Shown: one piece after another, positions 10,661 through 21,540 of the stretch
Layout: the number at the start of each line of letters is the position of its first letter
How positions within the stretch are numbered: position 1 is the first letter of the stretch
Position numbers and translations under genes: made by a program
From: Pictodentalium vernedei
Lineage: Eukaryota > Mollusca > Scaphopoda > Dentaliida > Dentaliidae
NCBI GenBank assembly: GCA_031216915.1
Contig: CM062288.1
Coordinates: 182,926,596 to 182,990,595 of the forward strand
DNA length: 64,000 bases
Reading direction: 5' to 3'
Notes under the pieces: generated by a model
What the model saw: the letters and a program-made list of their open reading frames with translations, nothing else
What the model was told of the DNA's origin: nothing
Databases searched by the model: none

Positions 10661-10889
10661 TAACCCTTTACCTAACATCAAAAGCAGACGACACTTTGCA
10701 AAAAAATTTCGTTCATTTTTTGTTTAAAAAACGTAGGTTATGACCCCTCATTGGAACGAGCTCGACGAGCTCGTTCCAATGAGGGGTCAAAACCTATGTT
10801 TTTGAGACAAAAAATGAAAAAAATAATGAATATTAATTGTTTGAGAATAGCGCTGGCCGGTTTGGGCGTTACGTTGGATAAAGGGTTAA
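10660..10889 (-). mobile_element. TTAA MITE, palindromic family 1 (inverted copy)
   Basis: Starts TTAACCCTTTACC and ends GGATAAAGGGTTAA. The centre is a palindrome with CATTGGAACGAGCTCG arms and ATGTTTTTGAGACAAAAAAT nearby. The TTAA duplication and CCCTTT ends are those of non-autonomous piggyBac-type elements. It is in the opposite orientation to the copies at 11,776 and 40,022. A 111-codon frame across it is a by-product. Confidence 0.85.
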
Positions 10890-11775
10890 CCACAACAACT
10901 ACACCAATAACTTTAAAACAAACTGCTACTACACCAACGACAAAAAATCAACACCAGCCTACCACAGGGCAAGATGCAGCTCCCCCACTATGGGCCCCTG
11001 CTTCCTGCGCCCTTGACCACAAGGCCACTGCAGCTGGCTTTTACCACTACTACTACTATTCCTTTGTTGAACCTTCTGTATTATAGTGCTAGCACTGTCT
11101 CTTGCGTGCACTCCTGCGACCATTGTCCTTTTCAGTAATCCCTCAATGAGATCTAACTAACCATTTAGATCCTGAACTAGGTATTGAATGATCACAGTGA
11201 TGTCGCAAGGGTTACTATCGGAGAATCATATTAAGAGGCTCACGAGTTATCAGTAACTTACTCACATCATACGGGAACTTGACGTGTCGGAATAGGAGGT
11301 GGCGGCATTTGCAGTTGGATATTTGGTATCATGCATGCCCGCTCTCTACACACGTACACAAATTTGTACAAACTACCCTTACCGTTGTCTGCGTAACAAG
11401 AATTGACTCCAGTGCAGATGTGATTGAATTTTATCAAGACCTCCACCCGGAAAAATAAACAACGTAAATCCTGGGGAAGTTATAAGTTTAAAAGAATAAT
11501 AGAAAATCTGGCAGACTAAGTTGAATTCTCTTTCGTCGAACTGCGAACATAAAGCATGCTGTCTGTTGTTTGGCACCCCAGCTATGAATTACCATTTTAC
11601 TGTTAAAACCCTAGTTGAAGGGAGGAATCGTTTAATAAATCCCTTCCTGAAATTATCAGTCTTGTTTATAAATAACCAAAATAATAGCTGACTGATAAAA
11701 TGCTGAGATAATTATACATAAAATAAACTTATTTCATAACAGGATGGGGTTGTCATATCAGTATGCTAAATGATT
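10890..11775. other. No gene or repeat recognised
   Basis: Unique-looking AT-rich sequence between two MITE copies. The first 200 bases continue the CAA/ACC-rich style. The longest frames (about 65-110 codons) have no recognisable motifs. Confidence 0.5.
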
Positions 11776-12025
11776 TTAACTCTTTACCCAACGTAACGGC
11801 CAAAACCGGCCAGCGCTATTCTCAAAAATCGTCAATTAATTTTCATCACTTTTTCATTTTTGTCTCAAAAACATAGGTTATGACCCCTCATTGGAACGAG
11901 CTCGTCGAGCTCGTTCCAATGAGGGGTCATAACCTATGTTTTTGAGACAAAAAATGAAAAAAATTAGTTATTCAAGAATGTTTTTTGCAAGTGTCGTCTG
12001 CTTTTTATGTTACGTAAAGGGTTGA
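11776..12025 (+). mobile_element. TTAA MITE, palindromic family 1
   Basis: TTAACTCTTTACCCAACG to GTAAAGGGTTGA, about 250 bp, with the family's GGCCAAAACCGGCC subterminal block, the central palindrome and the right-hand AAGTGTCGTCTGC block. It is nearly full length with slightly decayed ends. No coding capacity. piggyBac-type by TTAA and CCCTTT ends. Confidence 0.88.
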
Positions 12026-12214
12026 AACAGAATATACAGGGTCGTGTTCATACACCATGTTACGGTCATAATGAGCTGAACTTCTGCATCTAACTTATAA
12101 GCTTCCATGACGAATCTTCGTATTGATTGGCATTGACAGATTACAAACTGAACAGAGCATAGCGCTGATACGTTGCTGTATTCCGTGGCTTTCCCATTTT
12201 GGATAAATAAAATT

Positions 12215-12505
12215 ACCTCGTTATATTAATGCAATATCTCATAAAAACACGATAATTATCTCGTTTAACGCAATAATCATTTCGTCATAACGCAATAATA
12301 TATCGTAATAACACATCAATAACTCATTATAACGCAATAACATCTGGTACTATAGCAATACTATCTTGTTATAACGCACTATTTATCTCGTTATAACGTA
12401 ATAAATCTTGTAATAACGCAATAATATCTCGTTGTAATGCAATAATTGTCTCGTTTTAACGCAAAAATATCTCGTAATAACGTTCTAATATCTATAATAT
12501 TACAC
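12215..12505 (+). repeat. Minisatellite array 1 (ATAACGCAATAATATCTCG)
   Basis: About a dozen degenerate copies of a 20-24 bp unit of the form CTCGTTATAACGCAATAAT. The same unit in the same orientation recurs at 13,968-14,200. Confidence 0.8.
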
Positions 12506-12724
12506 CAGTCCTCATATTAGTGGTGTTGCCAATGCGTTGCCGTCCTTGGGATGGGGTCAATGATCATTGCTTCCACAACATAACAAAGCTTTATTTCCAA
12601 AACCCTTTTCGTTTGTGTTTCTCCCATCCTCTTGATGTATGCTCGTGTACTTGTAATATGCTTACCAAGTGGAAACGGCTAAATATAAGATTGCATGCTT
12701 ACTGCCGAATCCACATTTATCATA

Positions 12725-13030
12725 TCACTCGTCCATTTTGTTCACTTTAAAATATTTGATATTTTGTTTTCATATTAATCAGTGATCAGTAATAAATGAA
12801 GCCTTCCGTCAATTTCATTGGTCAATTTCAAAACTAGACAATTTGACTGGCAGAACAAAATAAAACTGGGCCACATTTTCATAATTTGCATAATTAGAGT
12901 TGGGAGCTTTCATTGGTCAATTTCAAAACTAGACAATTTGATTGGCTAAACAAAATACAACTGGGTGACAATTGCATAATTTCAGTGGGGAGAATTTACG
13001 TTATCTGTCCTATTTAGGGTGGGTATATTG
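12725..13030 (+). repeat. Segment shared, inverted, with 49.5-49.83 kb
   Basis: Contains two tandem copies of a block with CATTGGTCAATTTCAAAACT and ACAATTTGAYTGGC. The same blocks occur on the other strand at about 49,545-49,830, with the same neighbouring MITE and palindrome. So the two places carry one composite repeat in opposite orientation. No coding capacity seen. Confidence 0.75.
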
Positions 13031-13258
13031 TATTGATCTTTTACCTACAAGAAAAACGCCATTCATTTTTTTTTATATTTTCACTTTTTGCTTCCAAAAC
13101 ATAGGTTATGACCCCTCATTGAAACGAGCTCGACCAGCTCGTTCCAATGAGGGGCCATAACCTATGTTTTGGAAGCAAAAATGAAAATTTTTAGTTATAT
13201 GAGGATGTTTTTTTCCAAGTGCCGTCTGCAATTCAAGTTAGGTGATGCGTTAAAAAGT
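13031..13258 (+). mobile_element. Diverged palindromic MITE, family 1-related
   Basis: Centre AAAACATAGGTTATGACCCC with CGAGCTCG-type arms as in family 1, but with GCTTCCAAAAC flanks and different outer sequence (TTTTACCTACAAGAAAAACG and GGTGATGCGTTAAAA). A close inverted copy lies at 49,318-49,540. Confidence 0.75.
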
Positions 13259-13299
13259 CATACCAAGTGGCTAATTTGTGCGTGTGTGTGTCATATGAT

Positions 13300-13460
13300 A
13301 AATAGAATATGAAATGAGTATTTTTCTCATATAATATTTATGAAACTCGTCCGAATTTTCCGTTTGGGCTCGCCAGAGGCTCGCCAAAACGGAAAATTCT
13401 TAGACTCGTTTCATAAATATTATATGAGAAAAACACTCATTCCATATCCTCTATATTCTG
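13300..13460. repeat. Long palindrome, ATGAGTATTTTTCTCATATAA arms
   Basis: Arms of about 70 bases with few mismatches around a loop at AGAGG near 13,372. The outer ends read ATAGAATATGAAATGAG and CATTCCATATCCTCTAT. The same palindrome sits beside the same MITE at 49,118-49,285 in inverted orientation. Confidence 0.8.
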
Positions 13461-13798
13461 TAACTTATATTACATTTTGAGTTTGTGAAATAAATATTGT
13501 TTAACTAAATAAAATATAGCAGTGGGGTCATTTCCAAATTAATTCTATGCATATTTGTGTGGGTTGATTCCTTGACCAAGAGCACTTGATTAGCAACGAG
13601 AAACACCAAGGCTATACGCAATGATAATAATGTTGCAGGCTGGCTCTCGTGTAGTCACATTATATACGAGCTTTGTGTATAATTAGTCCAAGCTTGTGAA
13701 TCTGGATTCAGATATCCACACTAACCTAACAAGAACGTGCTTGGTATTGCATTTGTCTAATCATGCATTATTTACGCGACTAGATTTGATTCTTTGAC

Positions 13799-13960
13799 TT
13801 AACCCTTTAAAAGCTAGTGGTATCGTCCATGCCAGTTCAATGGCACCAATAAGGAGAATCCATGTTCATTATTTGGGGTAGGCCAATCAATATTTCCAAC
13901 GTGCAGCCTCGGGGCTGCACGTTGAAAATATTGGTTGGTCTTCCCAACATATTTACTGAA
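13799..13960. mobile_element. TTAA-started palindromic MITE, right end unclear
   Basis: Starts TTAACCCTTTAAAAG. A strong hairpin lies at 13,881-13,940 (GGCCAATCAATATTTCC to GAAAATATTGGTTGGTC), loop near CTCGGGG. The other TTAA end was not found and may have been replaced by the minisatellite that follows. Confidence 0.55.
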
Positions 13961-13967
13961 CAGCAAC

Positions 13968-14200
13968 ACTATCTCGCTATAACGCAATATTATCTCGTTA
14001 TTCCGCAATAATTATCTCGTAATAACGCAATACTCTCTCGTTATCACGCAATAATATTTCATAAGAATGGAATAATATGTAGAAAGAACGCAATAACTCT
14101 CTCGTTATAACGCAATAATATCTCGTAATAATGCAATAGTTATCTCGTTATAACACAATATTATTTCGTAATAGCGCAATAATATTGCCTTAAAATATTT
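13968..14200 (+). repeat. Minisatellite array 2 (ATAACGCAATAATATCTCG)
   Basis: About ten copies of the same 20-24 bp unit as at 12,215-12,505, same strand, including variants ATAACGCAATATTATCTCG. Confidence 0.8.
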
Positions 14201-14429
14201 TCGTCTGTGCGCTATTTGGCTTTCCGTAGGACAGATCTGATTTTTTTAAATATCAACTTAACCAGGAAAGTGCACAAGTACCTCTAGGTGTCAAGTATCG
14301 TCTCGCTTGGGGGAAATTGTGCCACATTTCAACTGACTTTCATAAAATTATATCAGACGACACGTATTTGAATGTAGTATGTGCTACTAAAATGTTCGTT
14401 GCCATGAGACAACCGCATAACTCCAAAAA

Positions 14430-14935
14430 CAGACTTGTATTCAGTCGATTGTCTTGGTACACCAGGAACGCGTGCGCGCGGAAGGAGTAGATGTGGAACT
14501 TGTCGGCTCATATACAATGACCCTATTATCGCCAAAATAATGGCCCAACATTCATCCCCAACGGATCATTCTCCTATGTTTCTGAAGGAATTGTGTAGCA
14601 CGTGTCACGCAGAAGATGCCCGCCTGCGCAATATATAGGAGAAACCGGACAGATATTGTATAAAAGTATAAGTGAACACCGGCAGAACATTCACGCCAGG
14701 GACTTTGGACTCTCTGTTGCCACTCACTTCAATTTACAGGGCGACACTGGGAATGACATCAGAGTACAGGTATTGCAGGGGTGGGGTGTTGTGGGGTTGG
14801 GGAGGGGTGGGGTTTCTCCACAACATGTTTAACCGAAGAACGGCGGAGCAAAAACTGATCTTATTTGAATGTTTTAATCGGGGAATCAATAGGGACCGTG
14901 ACTTTATGTTTGCATGGCGTGATCAGAATTCTAAG
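14430..14935 (+). pseudogene. Penelope-like element remnant (GIY-YIG endonuclease part)
   Basis: Two overlapping frames give a CGTCRLI-type Cys segment (14,435-14,638), then QYIGETGQILYKSISEHRQN and HARDFGLSVATHFN, then RTAEQKLILFECFNRGIN. This is the layout of the C-terminal end of Penelope-like retroelement proteins, where a Cys-rich linker precedes a GIY-YIG nuclease that nicks the target. No reverse transcriptase is present upstream, so it is a 5'-truncated remnant with frame changes and a G-rich insertion near 14,776. Moderately sure of family, by motif reading only. Confidence 0.65.
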
Positions 14936-15060
14936 CCTGTTAATTACACATTTTGCATACTTTTGGTTTTACGCGGATGTGCACGTAACTTTAACGTACA
15001 TTCCATGTATACTTCTTAACGACGTTCTGCTTGTTGTTTACTCATAACTGTATAACTTGA

Positions 15061-15305
15061 TTAACCCTTTACCCAACGAATCGCACGCATCCGCCCGCGT
15101 AATATACATGTACAAATTAAGCAGCTGAAAAAAAATTATTTTTCGAAAAATTTCAACAAAACCATATCATGTGACCCTCGTTGGAACGAGCTCGTTCCAA
15201 AGAGGGGTCACATGACGTGGTTTTGTTGAAATTTTTTGAAAAAAATTAAAAAATGATATTTAAAATAATAAATTTTGAAATCGTCTGCGTTGGGTAAAGG
15301 GTTAA
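15061..15305 (+). mobile_element. TTAA MITE, palindromic family 2
   Basis: TTAACCCTTTACCCAACG to GCGTTGGGTAAAGGGTTAA, about 245 bp. The central arms read AACAAAACCATATCATGTGA and carry the same TTGGAACGAGCTCG tip as family 1, but the outer sequence (GCACGCATCCGCCCGCGTAA) is different. piggyBac-type ends, no coding capacity. Confidence 0.88.
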
Positions 15306-15377
15306 GGAGCAAACCAAAAGCTCGTTTTAAGAAAAAATAATGAGTTTTAAATGGTGTTACTGGTTTTATTATATATA

Positions 15378-16896
15378 CTCTCCCAAAAAAGAAAGTGTGC
15401 ATGCTAAAAAATAACACTAAAAAAAGATATATATCATTTTCATTCATGGAAATTTTATTCAATCACAGATGAATCAATTTGTGATGAACAGGAGAAATTT
15501 CATTACGCTACGACGAATACTCTTGGTGCCATGGAGAGTCAAAGACACTAAGGGTCAAACACAAAAGTCACACACTCAATATCTGGTATGACCTCCGTCT
15601 GCATCGACTACGGCTGTGCATCTACGCCTCATGGAAGCGAACAAGTTAGCATGGAAGTGTTGTGGGATGTTGTTCCATATTCTGATAAGCTGTCTTTGGA
15701 GTTCCACAAGCGTTGGCGGTGCATGGGGAAGCCGGCGTAGCTGACGTTTCATTTCGTCCCATACGTGCTCAATGGGCGAGATATCGGGCGAATTTGCGGG
15801 CCAGGGAAGAACATTCACTTGTTGTTGCTGCAGATACTGTTGAACAACACGAGCTGCGTGGGGTCGGGCGTTGTCCTGCTGTAGAATGACGCCGGGGCCG
15901 TGACGTTGCAGAAATGGGACAACAGCAGGTGTAAGCACTTCATCACGATATCTGGCTGCATTGAGATTGCCATCCATAATGACCAGCTCAGTTCTGTTAC
16001 GGGCAGTGATGCCACCCCACACCATGAGAGACCCTCCCCAATAACGGTTTCGCTCCACGACACATGGATCTGCGTAGCGTTCGTTTCGACGTCTGTACAC
16101 TCTCTGGCGGCCATCTGATGATGAAAGATGGAAACGACATTCATCTGTGAATAAAACACGTCGCCACCAGTGTAAGGGATGCTTGAGATGTTGTCTACAC
16201 CACTGCAGTCGAGCACGACGATGACGTAACGTCAAAATCGGACGAATTGCAGGTCTTCGAGGACGTAAGCCGTATTCTCTCAGCCGGTTGATAACTGTTT
16301 GAGGATGTATCCGTCTCAGGTTAGGGATGTTCCTGGCTGTCGTCGTTGCCGTTTGTTGCCGGTTCCGGAGTTGGACGACACGGATATACCGATCTTGTGC
16401 AGGGGTGGTAACTCGGGGTTTCCCGGAGCGGGGTCGGTCTCGAACGTCATCATGTTGTGCATGTCGATGGACTAGCCTGTCTCTACAGTGTTACGGTGGC
16501 AGTTCAAATGCTGGGCAACCTCTCTGTGTGTTCTGCCAGCTCTAATCATACCCAGGGCAAGGAGACGTTGATTCATTGTCAATCTTGGCATGCTAATGTG
16601 GAGTCGTTTTAACAGCAGCGCAAGTTTGAATGTGAACGATAGGAAGGCCTTACTTTAGTCTTTAAATACCCAAGGATTCACACTGCTGCATGAATTTTCA
16701 GACTCTCCACGTGCAAAAAATGCCTTTTCACAAACGTGCAGCACGTCATTTAACGTTACTGCAATTTTAACGGGGAAAGCTGTTTTTGTGTTTAATATAA
16801 CTTATTCATGAACAGGTTAACACTCTTTACACCTACGAAATTATTTTTTTGGAGTTTGATCAATTTCTGCAATGCACGGTTTCTTTTTTGGGCGAG
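15378..16896 (-). mobile_element. Tc1-like DNA transposon 1
   Basis: Terminal inverted repeats CTCTCCCAAAAAAGAAA and TTTCTTTTTTGGGCGAG are flanked by TA on both sides, the Tc1/mariner target. The element is about 1.5 kb, the normal size, and encloses one transposase gene on the - strand. Confidence 0.88.
15576..16591 (-). pseudogene. Tc1-like DD34E transposase, one frame change
   Basis: Cut-and-paste transposase. Reading from the ATG at 16,591, the N-terminus MPRLTMNQRLLALGMIRAG is a paired-type helix-turn-helix (HREVAQHLNCHRNTV). After one frame change near 16,470 the protein continues with RDRPRSGKPRVTT and a second helix-turn-helix to about 16,235. The catalytic half, 219 codons uninterrupted to 15,576, has FTDECRF (first Asp), LQQDNARPHAA (second Asp) and SPIEHVWDEM (Glu) with 34 residues between the last two, so DD34E. 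WGGSLMVWGG and the C-terminal RRRCTAV motif are standard Tc1. The uninterrupted catalytic half and paired ends suggest recent activity, but this copy is not intact. Confidence 0.9.
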
Positions 16897-17929
16897 TATA
16901 TATATGTCTGAAAAAAACCCAAATCTGTTTCAGATGTGTTGGATTAAGAAGATGTACAGGCTTGAAAACTTTTAATCTAAATTAAGACTAAAAAAAGTGT
17001 TTTGATTCTCAGGCAATCATTCATTGCATTTAAACCCCCTCATTGGACATTTTGGACATTTGTATTGTCTTTCAGTGTCTTCCAATACTAGTACAAACTC
17101 AGGGAGATCCAAACTTTTACATGTTTTGATTGAAGCATATTTATTCAGTTGCGTCCCCAATATGTTTGCCTTGTTACAATTTATGGGAGAATTCCTATAG
17201 GCACTCTCCCATAAATTGTAACGAGGCAATTCCCCATAGAATAAATACTTTTACTTCAAAGATACTATGAAGAGCACCGAAAGAATATGAAGCATTTGAA
17301 TTGCGATACATACAGTTTGTTTTTAGAGGAATGTTTTATTTTTCAAATTAAAAATGAATTTATTTGTATAAATATGTATTTTCTATATTTTTGTGTGTAA
17401 AAAGACAGCCCAAATCCTCCCCAAGTCTGCTAATATTTTGCAAAAGGAAAATAAAAGTTAAAAATAAAACCCTCCCTCACTGATTTGAAAAAAACAAATG
17501 CCTGAGAATCAATTAATATATTTTGTGTGGCCTAAATCTCTGCAAATTCGTTCCGACGTCAACAAAGTGGAGTCAGGAAAAAACTGAAACAGTTGAAAAA
17601 TGTAATACTATGGAGGAAGCTGCTTCCGGAGAAACGATTCAAAAATCAAAATTTCCCTAACTCCCATTTTTGCGCGAGTTAACATATCCTTTGAAAACTC
17701 TCGGGGAATAAAGAATTTACTGGAAGGTCTGTTGGGAGCAAGAGGTTTATATGTAAATTTGTTTTACGCGAGATCATATTTCCCCCAAATACAAGTAAAA
17801 ACGTCTAGACAAAATACAAATCTGTATTGAGAGTAGTAACCGCACGTGCGATCATTCGATTCAGGAAACGTTTTTAACCTGCACTTTTCAAAAACTGTTT
17901 ACACATGTCGAGGCACCGTCTTGATGAAG
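16897..17929. other. Unassigned AT-rich sequence with one hairpin
   Basis: No coding signal. It contains a palindrome at 17,165-17,229 (TTTGCCTTGTTACAATTTAT and its complement) whose arms match those at 39,473-39,538. The rest looks unique. Confidence 0.5.
17165..17229. repeat. Palindrome, GCCTTGTTACAATTTATGGG arms
   Basis: Arms 17,165-17,190 and 17,205-17,229 pair almost perfectly around a short loop (ATTCCTATAGGCAC). The same hairpin recurs at 39,473-39,538, so it is the core of a dispersed foldback repeat. Confidence 0.75.
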
Positions 17930-18142
17930 TTAAGCCCCTTCACTCTGTTGTCAAAATACCAAAATTTCAGGAAGCTGTTTTTCCCCATAATGCATCTAGA
18001 AATTTAACCAATTCAATCTCGTTTGACAAAGCTCAATGAGCTCTGTCAAACGAGATTGAATTGGTTAAATTTCTAGTTGCATTATGGGAAATTTTTTCTG
18101 CCTGAAATTTAGATATTTTGACATCAGTGTGAAGGGGGTTAA
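17930..18142. mobile_element. TTAA MITE, family 3 (palindromic)
   Basis: TTAAGCCCCTTCAC to GTGAAGGGGGTTAA. Nearly the whole element is a palindrome: CATAATGCATCTAGAAATTT and TTTGACAAAGCTCAATGAGC centre. piggyBac-type TTAA ends. Related partial copies lie at 32,423-32,531 and 34,408-34,590. Confidence 0.83.
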
Positions 18143-18184
18143 TGGACTGATAAATAAATCACCAACTCAGAGAAATAGATTAGA

Positions 18185-18775
18185 CTATGAGATTAGTTTC
18201 TGCCATGATAATATTTTTATATAGGCCTACTATGCGTTAAACCTGAAAAATAAAATAAAGAAACAAACTTTTTTCCACTGCTATAAACTTATAGTACGCA
18301 GCTCAAGAACATAATACCGTGACACCATTATCTTCATTCTTAAACAATCATTTCATCGGCGCTGAATGATTGTTAAAAATATGCGAGCACGTCAAGAAAG
18401 TGTGGAATATTGTAAGATAAATTAGTTATTTCCACCAAGTGGGTTTCCGAGGTGGTGTAGACAATTCTTTGCCTTGATGGTATTTTTATATAGGCCCACC
18501 ATGCATTAAGCATGAAAAATAAAACAAAGAAATACACAGATGAAACACCATTATAAACTTCAATGGTTATACTGCTAGTAGAACAATATATATGGTTTAC
18601 GCCATGCAGAGCGCAAGAACGCGGTACCATGACGTAACGATCTTCATTCATAAAAAATCAATTCAGTGTTTAACGCTGAAAAATTGTCAAAATATATGCA
18701 AATAAAACAAGAAAGGGGGTGGGGATATTGTGAAGATAAATTGGTTTTATACCATGTTCACCTATGTTACTACCT
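18185..18775. repeat. Direct duplication of about 290 bp
   Basis: 18,190-18,440 and 18,475-18,770 are diverged direct copies: both contain TATTTTTATATAGGCC, TGAAAAATAAAA, ATCTTCATTCTTAAA-like and GAAGATAAATT blocks in the same order. Between them is one arm of the GTTTCCGAGRTGGTGTGTAG foldback found complete at 19,437-19,560. Confidence 0.65.
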
Positions 18776-19293
18776 GTAAAAAACCCGTATGTTAAATTTT
18801 AGCTTTTAACCCCGCTACCGGTTTAAAGCTTCTTCTGCAGTTAAAACGTTTTCAATTGGAATTCCAATACAAAAATGTACACCTATAGTAGGAAGTACTT
18901 GACCATTGACCTTTACACATGACCCAATTTGGCGACTTCGATATATTCAACATTCATACTTCGCAATGTTTCATTCAAACATACTACGTTTTGCGGTATT
19001 ATCTGCTAAGTGCTATGACTTATTAAGTTTAAAATACTAACAATTAAATATTTAAAATAAAATTAAAAATTTTTTAATAATAATTTGGCTGAAAAAGCAA
19101 GGTAAATTCAATCAACTTCGACGATGTGTCTAGCTGTAAAACAAGCATTCACGTGTAGTCGGAAGTACTGCCCACCGGCGCAGACGTAAACAAAACAAGC
19201 CCATGTGTTCGCTCGTCTGCTAAACGAAACTATCGTTTTTTCTCCATTTGAGGTGATAAAGTCGATTATTTATTAAGAGCATGATCAAAATAA
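18776..19293. other. No gene recognised
   Basis: AT-rich sequence. GTAGGAAGTACT-like words occur twice (about 18,888 and 19,157). No frame with recognisable motifs. Confidence 0.45.
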
Positions 19294-19560
19294 AACAAAT
19301 AGGTAATAGGGGCGGTAATCAGATTTAAACTATTGGTATAATGGGGGCTTTAACCACGAGGCTCTGCCCGTATCCAACTCGTGGTTTAAATCTAATTACC
19401 TGCCCTAGTACCTATTTGTGCTATATATTACTATCAAGTGGGCTTCCGAGATGGTGTGTAGACCTCGCCTCTGGGTCATTTATCGACTCGTCCTAACGGA
19501 CTCGTCGATATATGCCCAGAGACGAGGTCTCCACTTCAATACACCATCTCGGAAACCAAC
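19294..19560. repeat. Two adjacent palindromes
   Basis: 19,294-19,419 folds on ACAAATAGGTAATAGGG against its complement with a loop of about 60 bases. 19,437-19,560 folds on GGCTTCCGAGATGGTGTGTA and GACCTCGCCTCTGGG against complements on the right, with loop CCTAACGG. Both are foldback repeats without recognisable termini. Confidence 0.75.
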
Positions 19561-19927
19561 ATCGTGGTAATAATATAATGTTTTTTTACTGAGTCAAAAA
19601 AGAAAGTATAATAAACTTTGAGGAGCACTTTTTTAGTATTATCAACTTTAATCCCAAACAAATTATTGTAAATTCATATTTCGAGAGTTGCTGTATGAAT
19701 TTGCATAATTTCATGTTCTTACTGTTGCCAACGTCACGCCAGCACGTCGCAATTCAGACATGAGGTGAAATGAAAAGTTCACACATGCAGTCAATAGCGT
19801 TTTTGTCCACTGTTTGCCTCTTGGGTGGCAATACATCGACGGCGTATGGACCTGACGAGTCTCTGGATGTCACCCTGTGGTACTGCGTTCCACTCCTGTC
19901 TTAGAACATTACGTAAATCGCCTAACG

Positions 19928-20780
19928 TCAGAAGATCATGAAGTCGCACCCGACGGCCCAATTGATCTCAAAGATGCTCAATTGGCGACAAATCTGGCGA
20001 AAGTAGGGGCCAGGGAAAAAGTTGCTCTGCGCCTCAGGAAAGTCACGACAGATACGCGACTCGTGACATCGGGCATTGTCTTGCTGGAATAACTGCAATC
20101 CGACATTAGCGTTGAACAACGGGACAACAACAGCGTCAATAATTTCGTCTCTATATCGCTGTCCATTCAGATTACCATCGACGAAGATCAACTGCGTTCG
20201 ATGGTGCAAGGAAATTCATGCCCAAACCATTACACTATCCCCGCCGAAACGGTCGCATTCCCGCACGCATCAGAAAACCGTTCTCCTCGTCGGCGATACA
20301 CTCATACCCTACCACTAGCGCGCCGTAGACAAAATCGTGATTCATCACGAAAAAGAAGAATTGTGCTCCAACGCTGCTGAGTCCAGCGAACACGCTGACC
20401 TACCCATTCCATTCTGACGGTACGATGACGTTGGATAAGGCTTGGTCCATGATATGGACGCTTACTTCGGATGCCGTGTTCAGCGAATCTGTTGCGGACA
20501 GTTTGTGCACTAATTGTATTGTTAATTCTACCAGGAGTAATTGCTGCTGCCCTCGTTGCCGGAAGGAAGCGATCCCGCAAGTGAGACGTCCTGATGTGTC
20601 GGTCTTGTGCAGGTGTCATAACTATTGGTCAACCTGAACGCAGTAGATCGGCAATAGCTCCTCTGGTTCTATATTTTCCAATGGGACGGTAAATAGTCGC
20701 CACAGTGAATCCGAACTTAGCAGCGAGCTCATCTGGAGGTATCCCAGTCTCATGCATATTAATGGCATGCAATCCAGGGG
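19928..20780 (-). pseudogene. Tc1-like transposase, decayed
   Basis: From the right: INMHETGIPPDELAAKFGFT is the N-terminal helix-turn-helix (about 20,690-20,770). A second part reads MTPAQDRHIRTSHLRDRF and ends at LLFRDESRFCL with the first catalytic Asp (20,302-20,619). A third has FVDGNLNGQRYRDEI and FQQDNARCHESR with the second Asp (19,928-20,209). Several frame changes separate the parts and the Glu region is eroded. It once encoded a cut-and-paste transposase of the same family as transposon 1 and is clearly older. Confidence 0.85.
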
Positions 20781-20784
20781 TGGG

Positions 20785-21540
20785 GGGGGGGGGGGGGAGT
20801 GGCTTGGGGGGGGACTACAAATTTGCAAGACGTAACGTCCTATTTTTTATTCGGCTCCTTTTTTACACCCACCCACCACTACGTGCAAATTTTCTACTAC
20901 CGTTCTCAGACACCCACCCCCCACTCTCCCATTAAAATCCAAAATAAACTTATAAACTTAGTAGGCACAGCTGTCTTTAGGAGGGTTTCATAAAGTTCTT
21001 AAACTGGTACCACCAATTTAAACCTCTGTGGGCTGCTGTGGGACCCAATCTACAAAAGACAAGCTGTTCATTACCAGGCTTGGCCAGAGCAGGTGTACAT
21101 ATACGGGAACAAATTTTCATTTGAATTGTTCTGTCAGTACTCTCAGGTGTTTGTTACTTTCCTCTTCTATCCATACAAATTCTATTAATAAATAGATAAC
21201 TTGGGTTGAATTTAGTGCATCATAGAGAATTTTCCTAAAATATTGTCTGCACATTTTCTACATTTTGAACAAGACACCCACCCGCTACTAACGTGTGACA
21301 TTTTCACAGATTAAGCCCAATATTCTCACATACAAAGCCTCCTGATGTTGTATTTATGTTAAGAGTGCGATGTACATCATCTTTAAGGCTTGAAACACAA
21401 ATGATGGTAAAAATTAGCTGATATATTGATATCTTTTGAAAAAATTCAAAAAATTGCACAAGTTGGAAATGCACATTTTTGGGGCACTCAAGAGACCCAC
21501 CCACCCCCACGTCACGTCTTGCAAATTTTTGGTGCCCCCA
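20785..21540. other. Insertion inside Tc1-like transposon 2
   Basis: Begins with a G-rich run and CTACAAATTTGCAAGACGTAACG-like sequence (split here as ACTACAAATTTGCAAGACGT) and ends with its complement ACGTCTTGCAAATTT near 21,515-21,530. So it has inverted ends and is likely a separate element. CACCCACC words recur through it. No coding signal. Confidence 0.5.

Noticed and set aside
10751-11086. 111-codon frame at 10.75 kb
   Set aside because: It starts inside a MITE palindrome and runs into CAA/ACC simple sequence.
15815-16216. Second frame overlapping the Tc1 transposase
   Set aside because: Shadow of the DD34E frame on the same strand; it has no Tc1 motifs.
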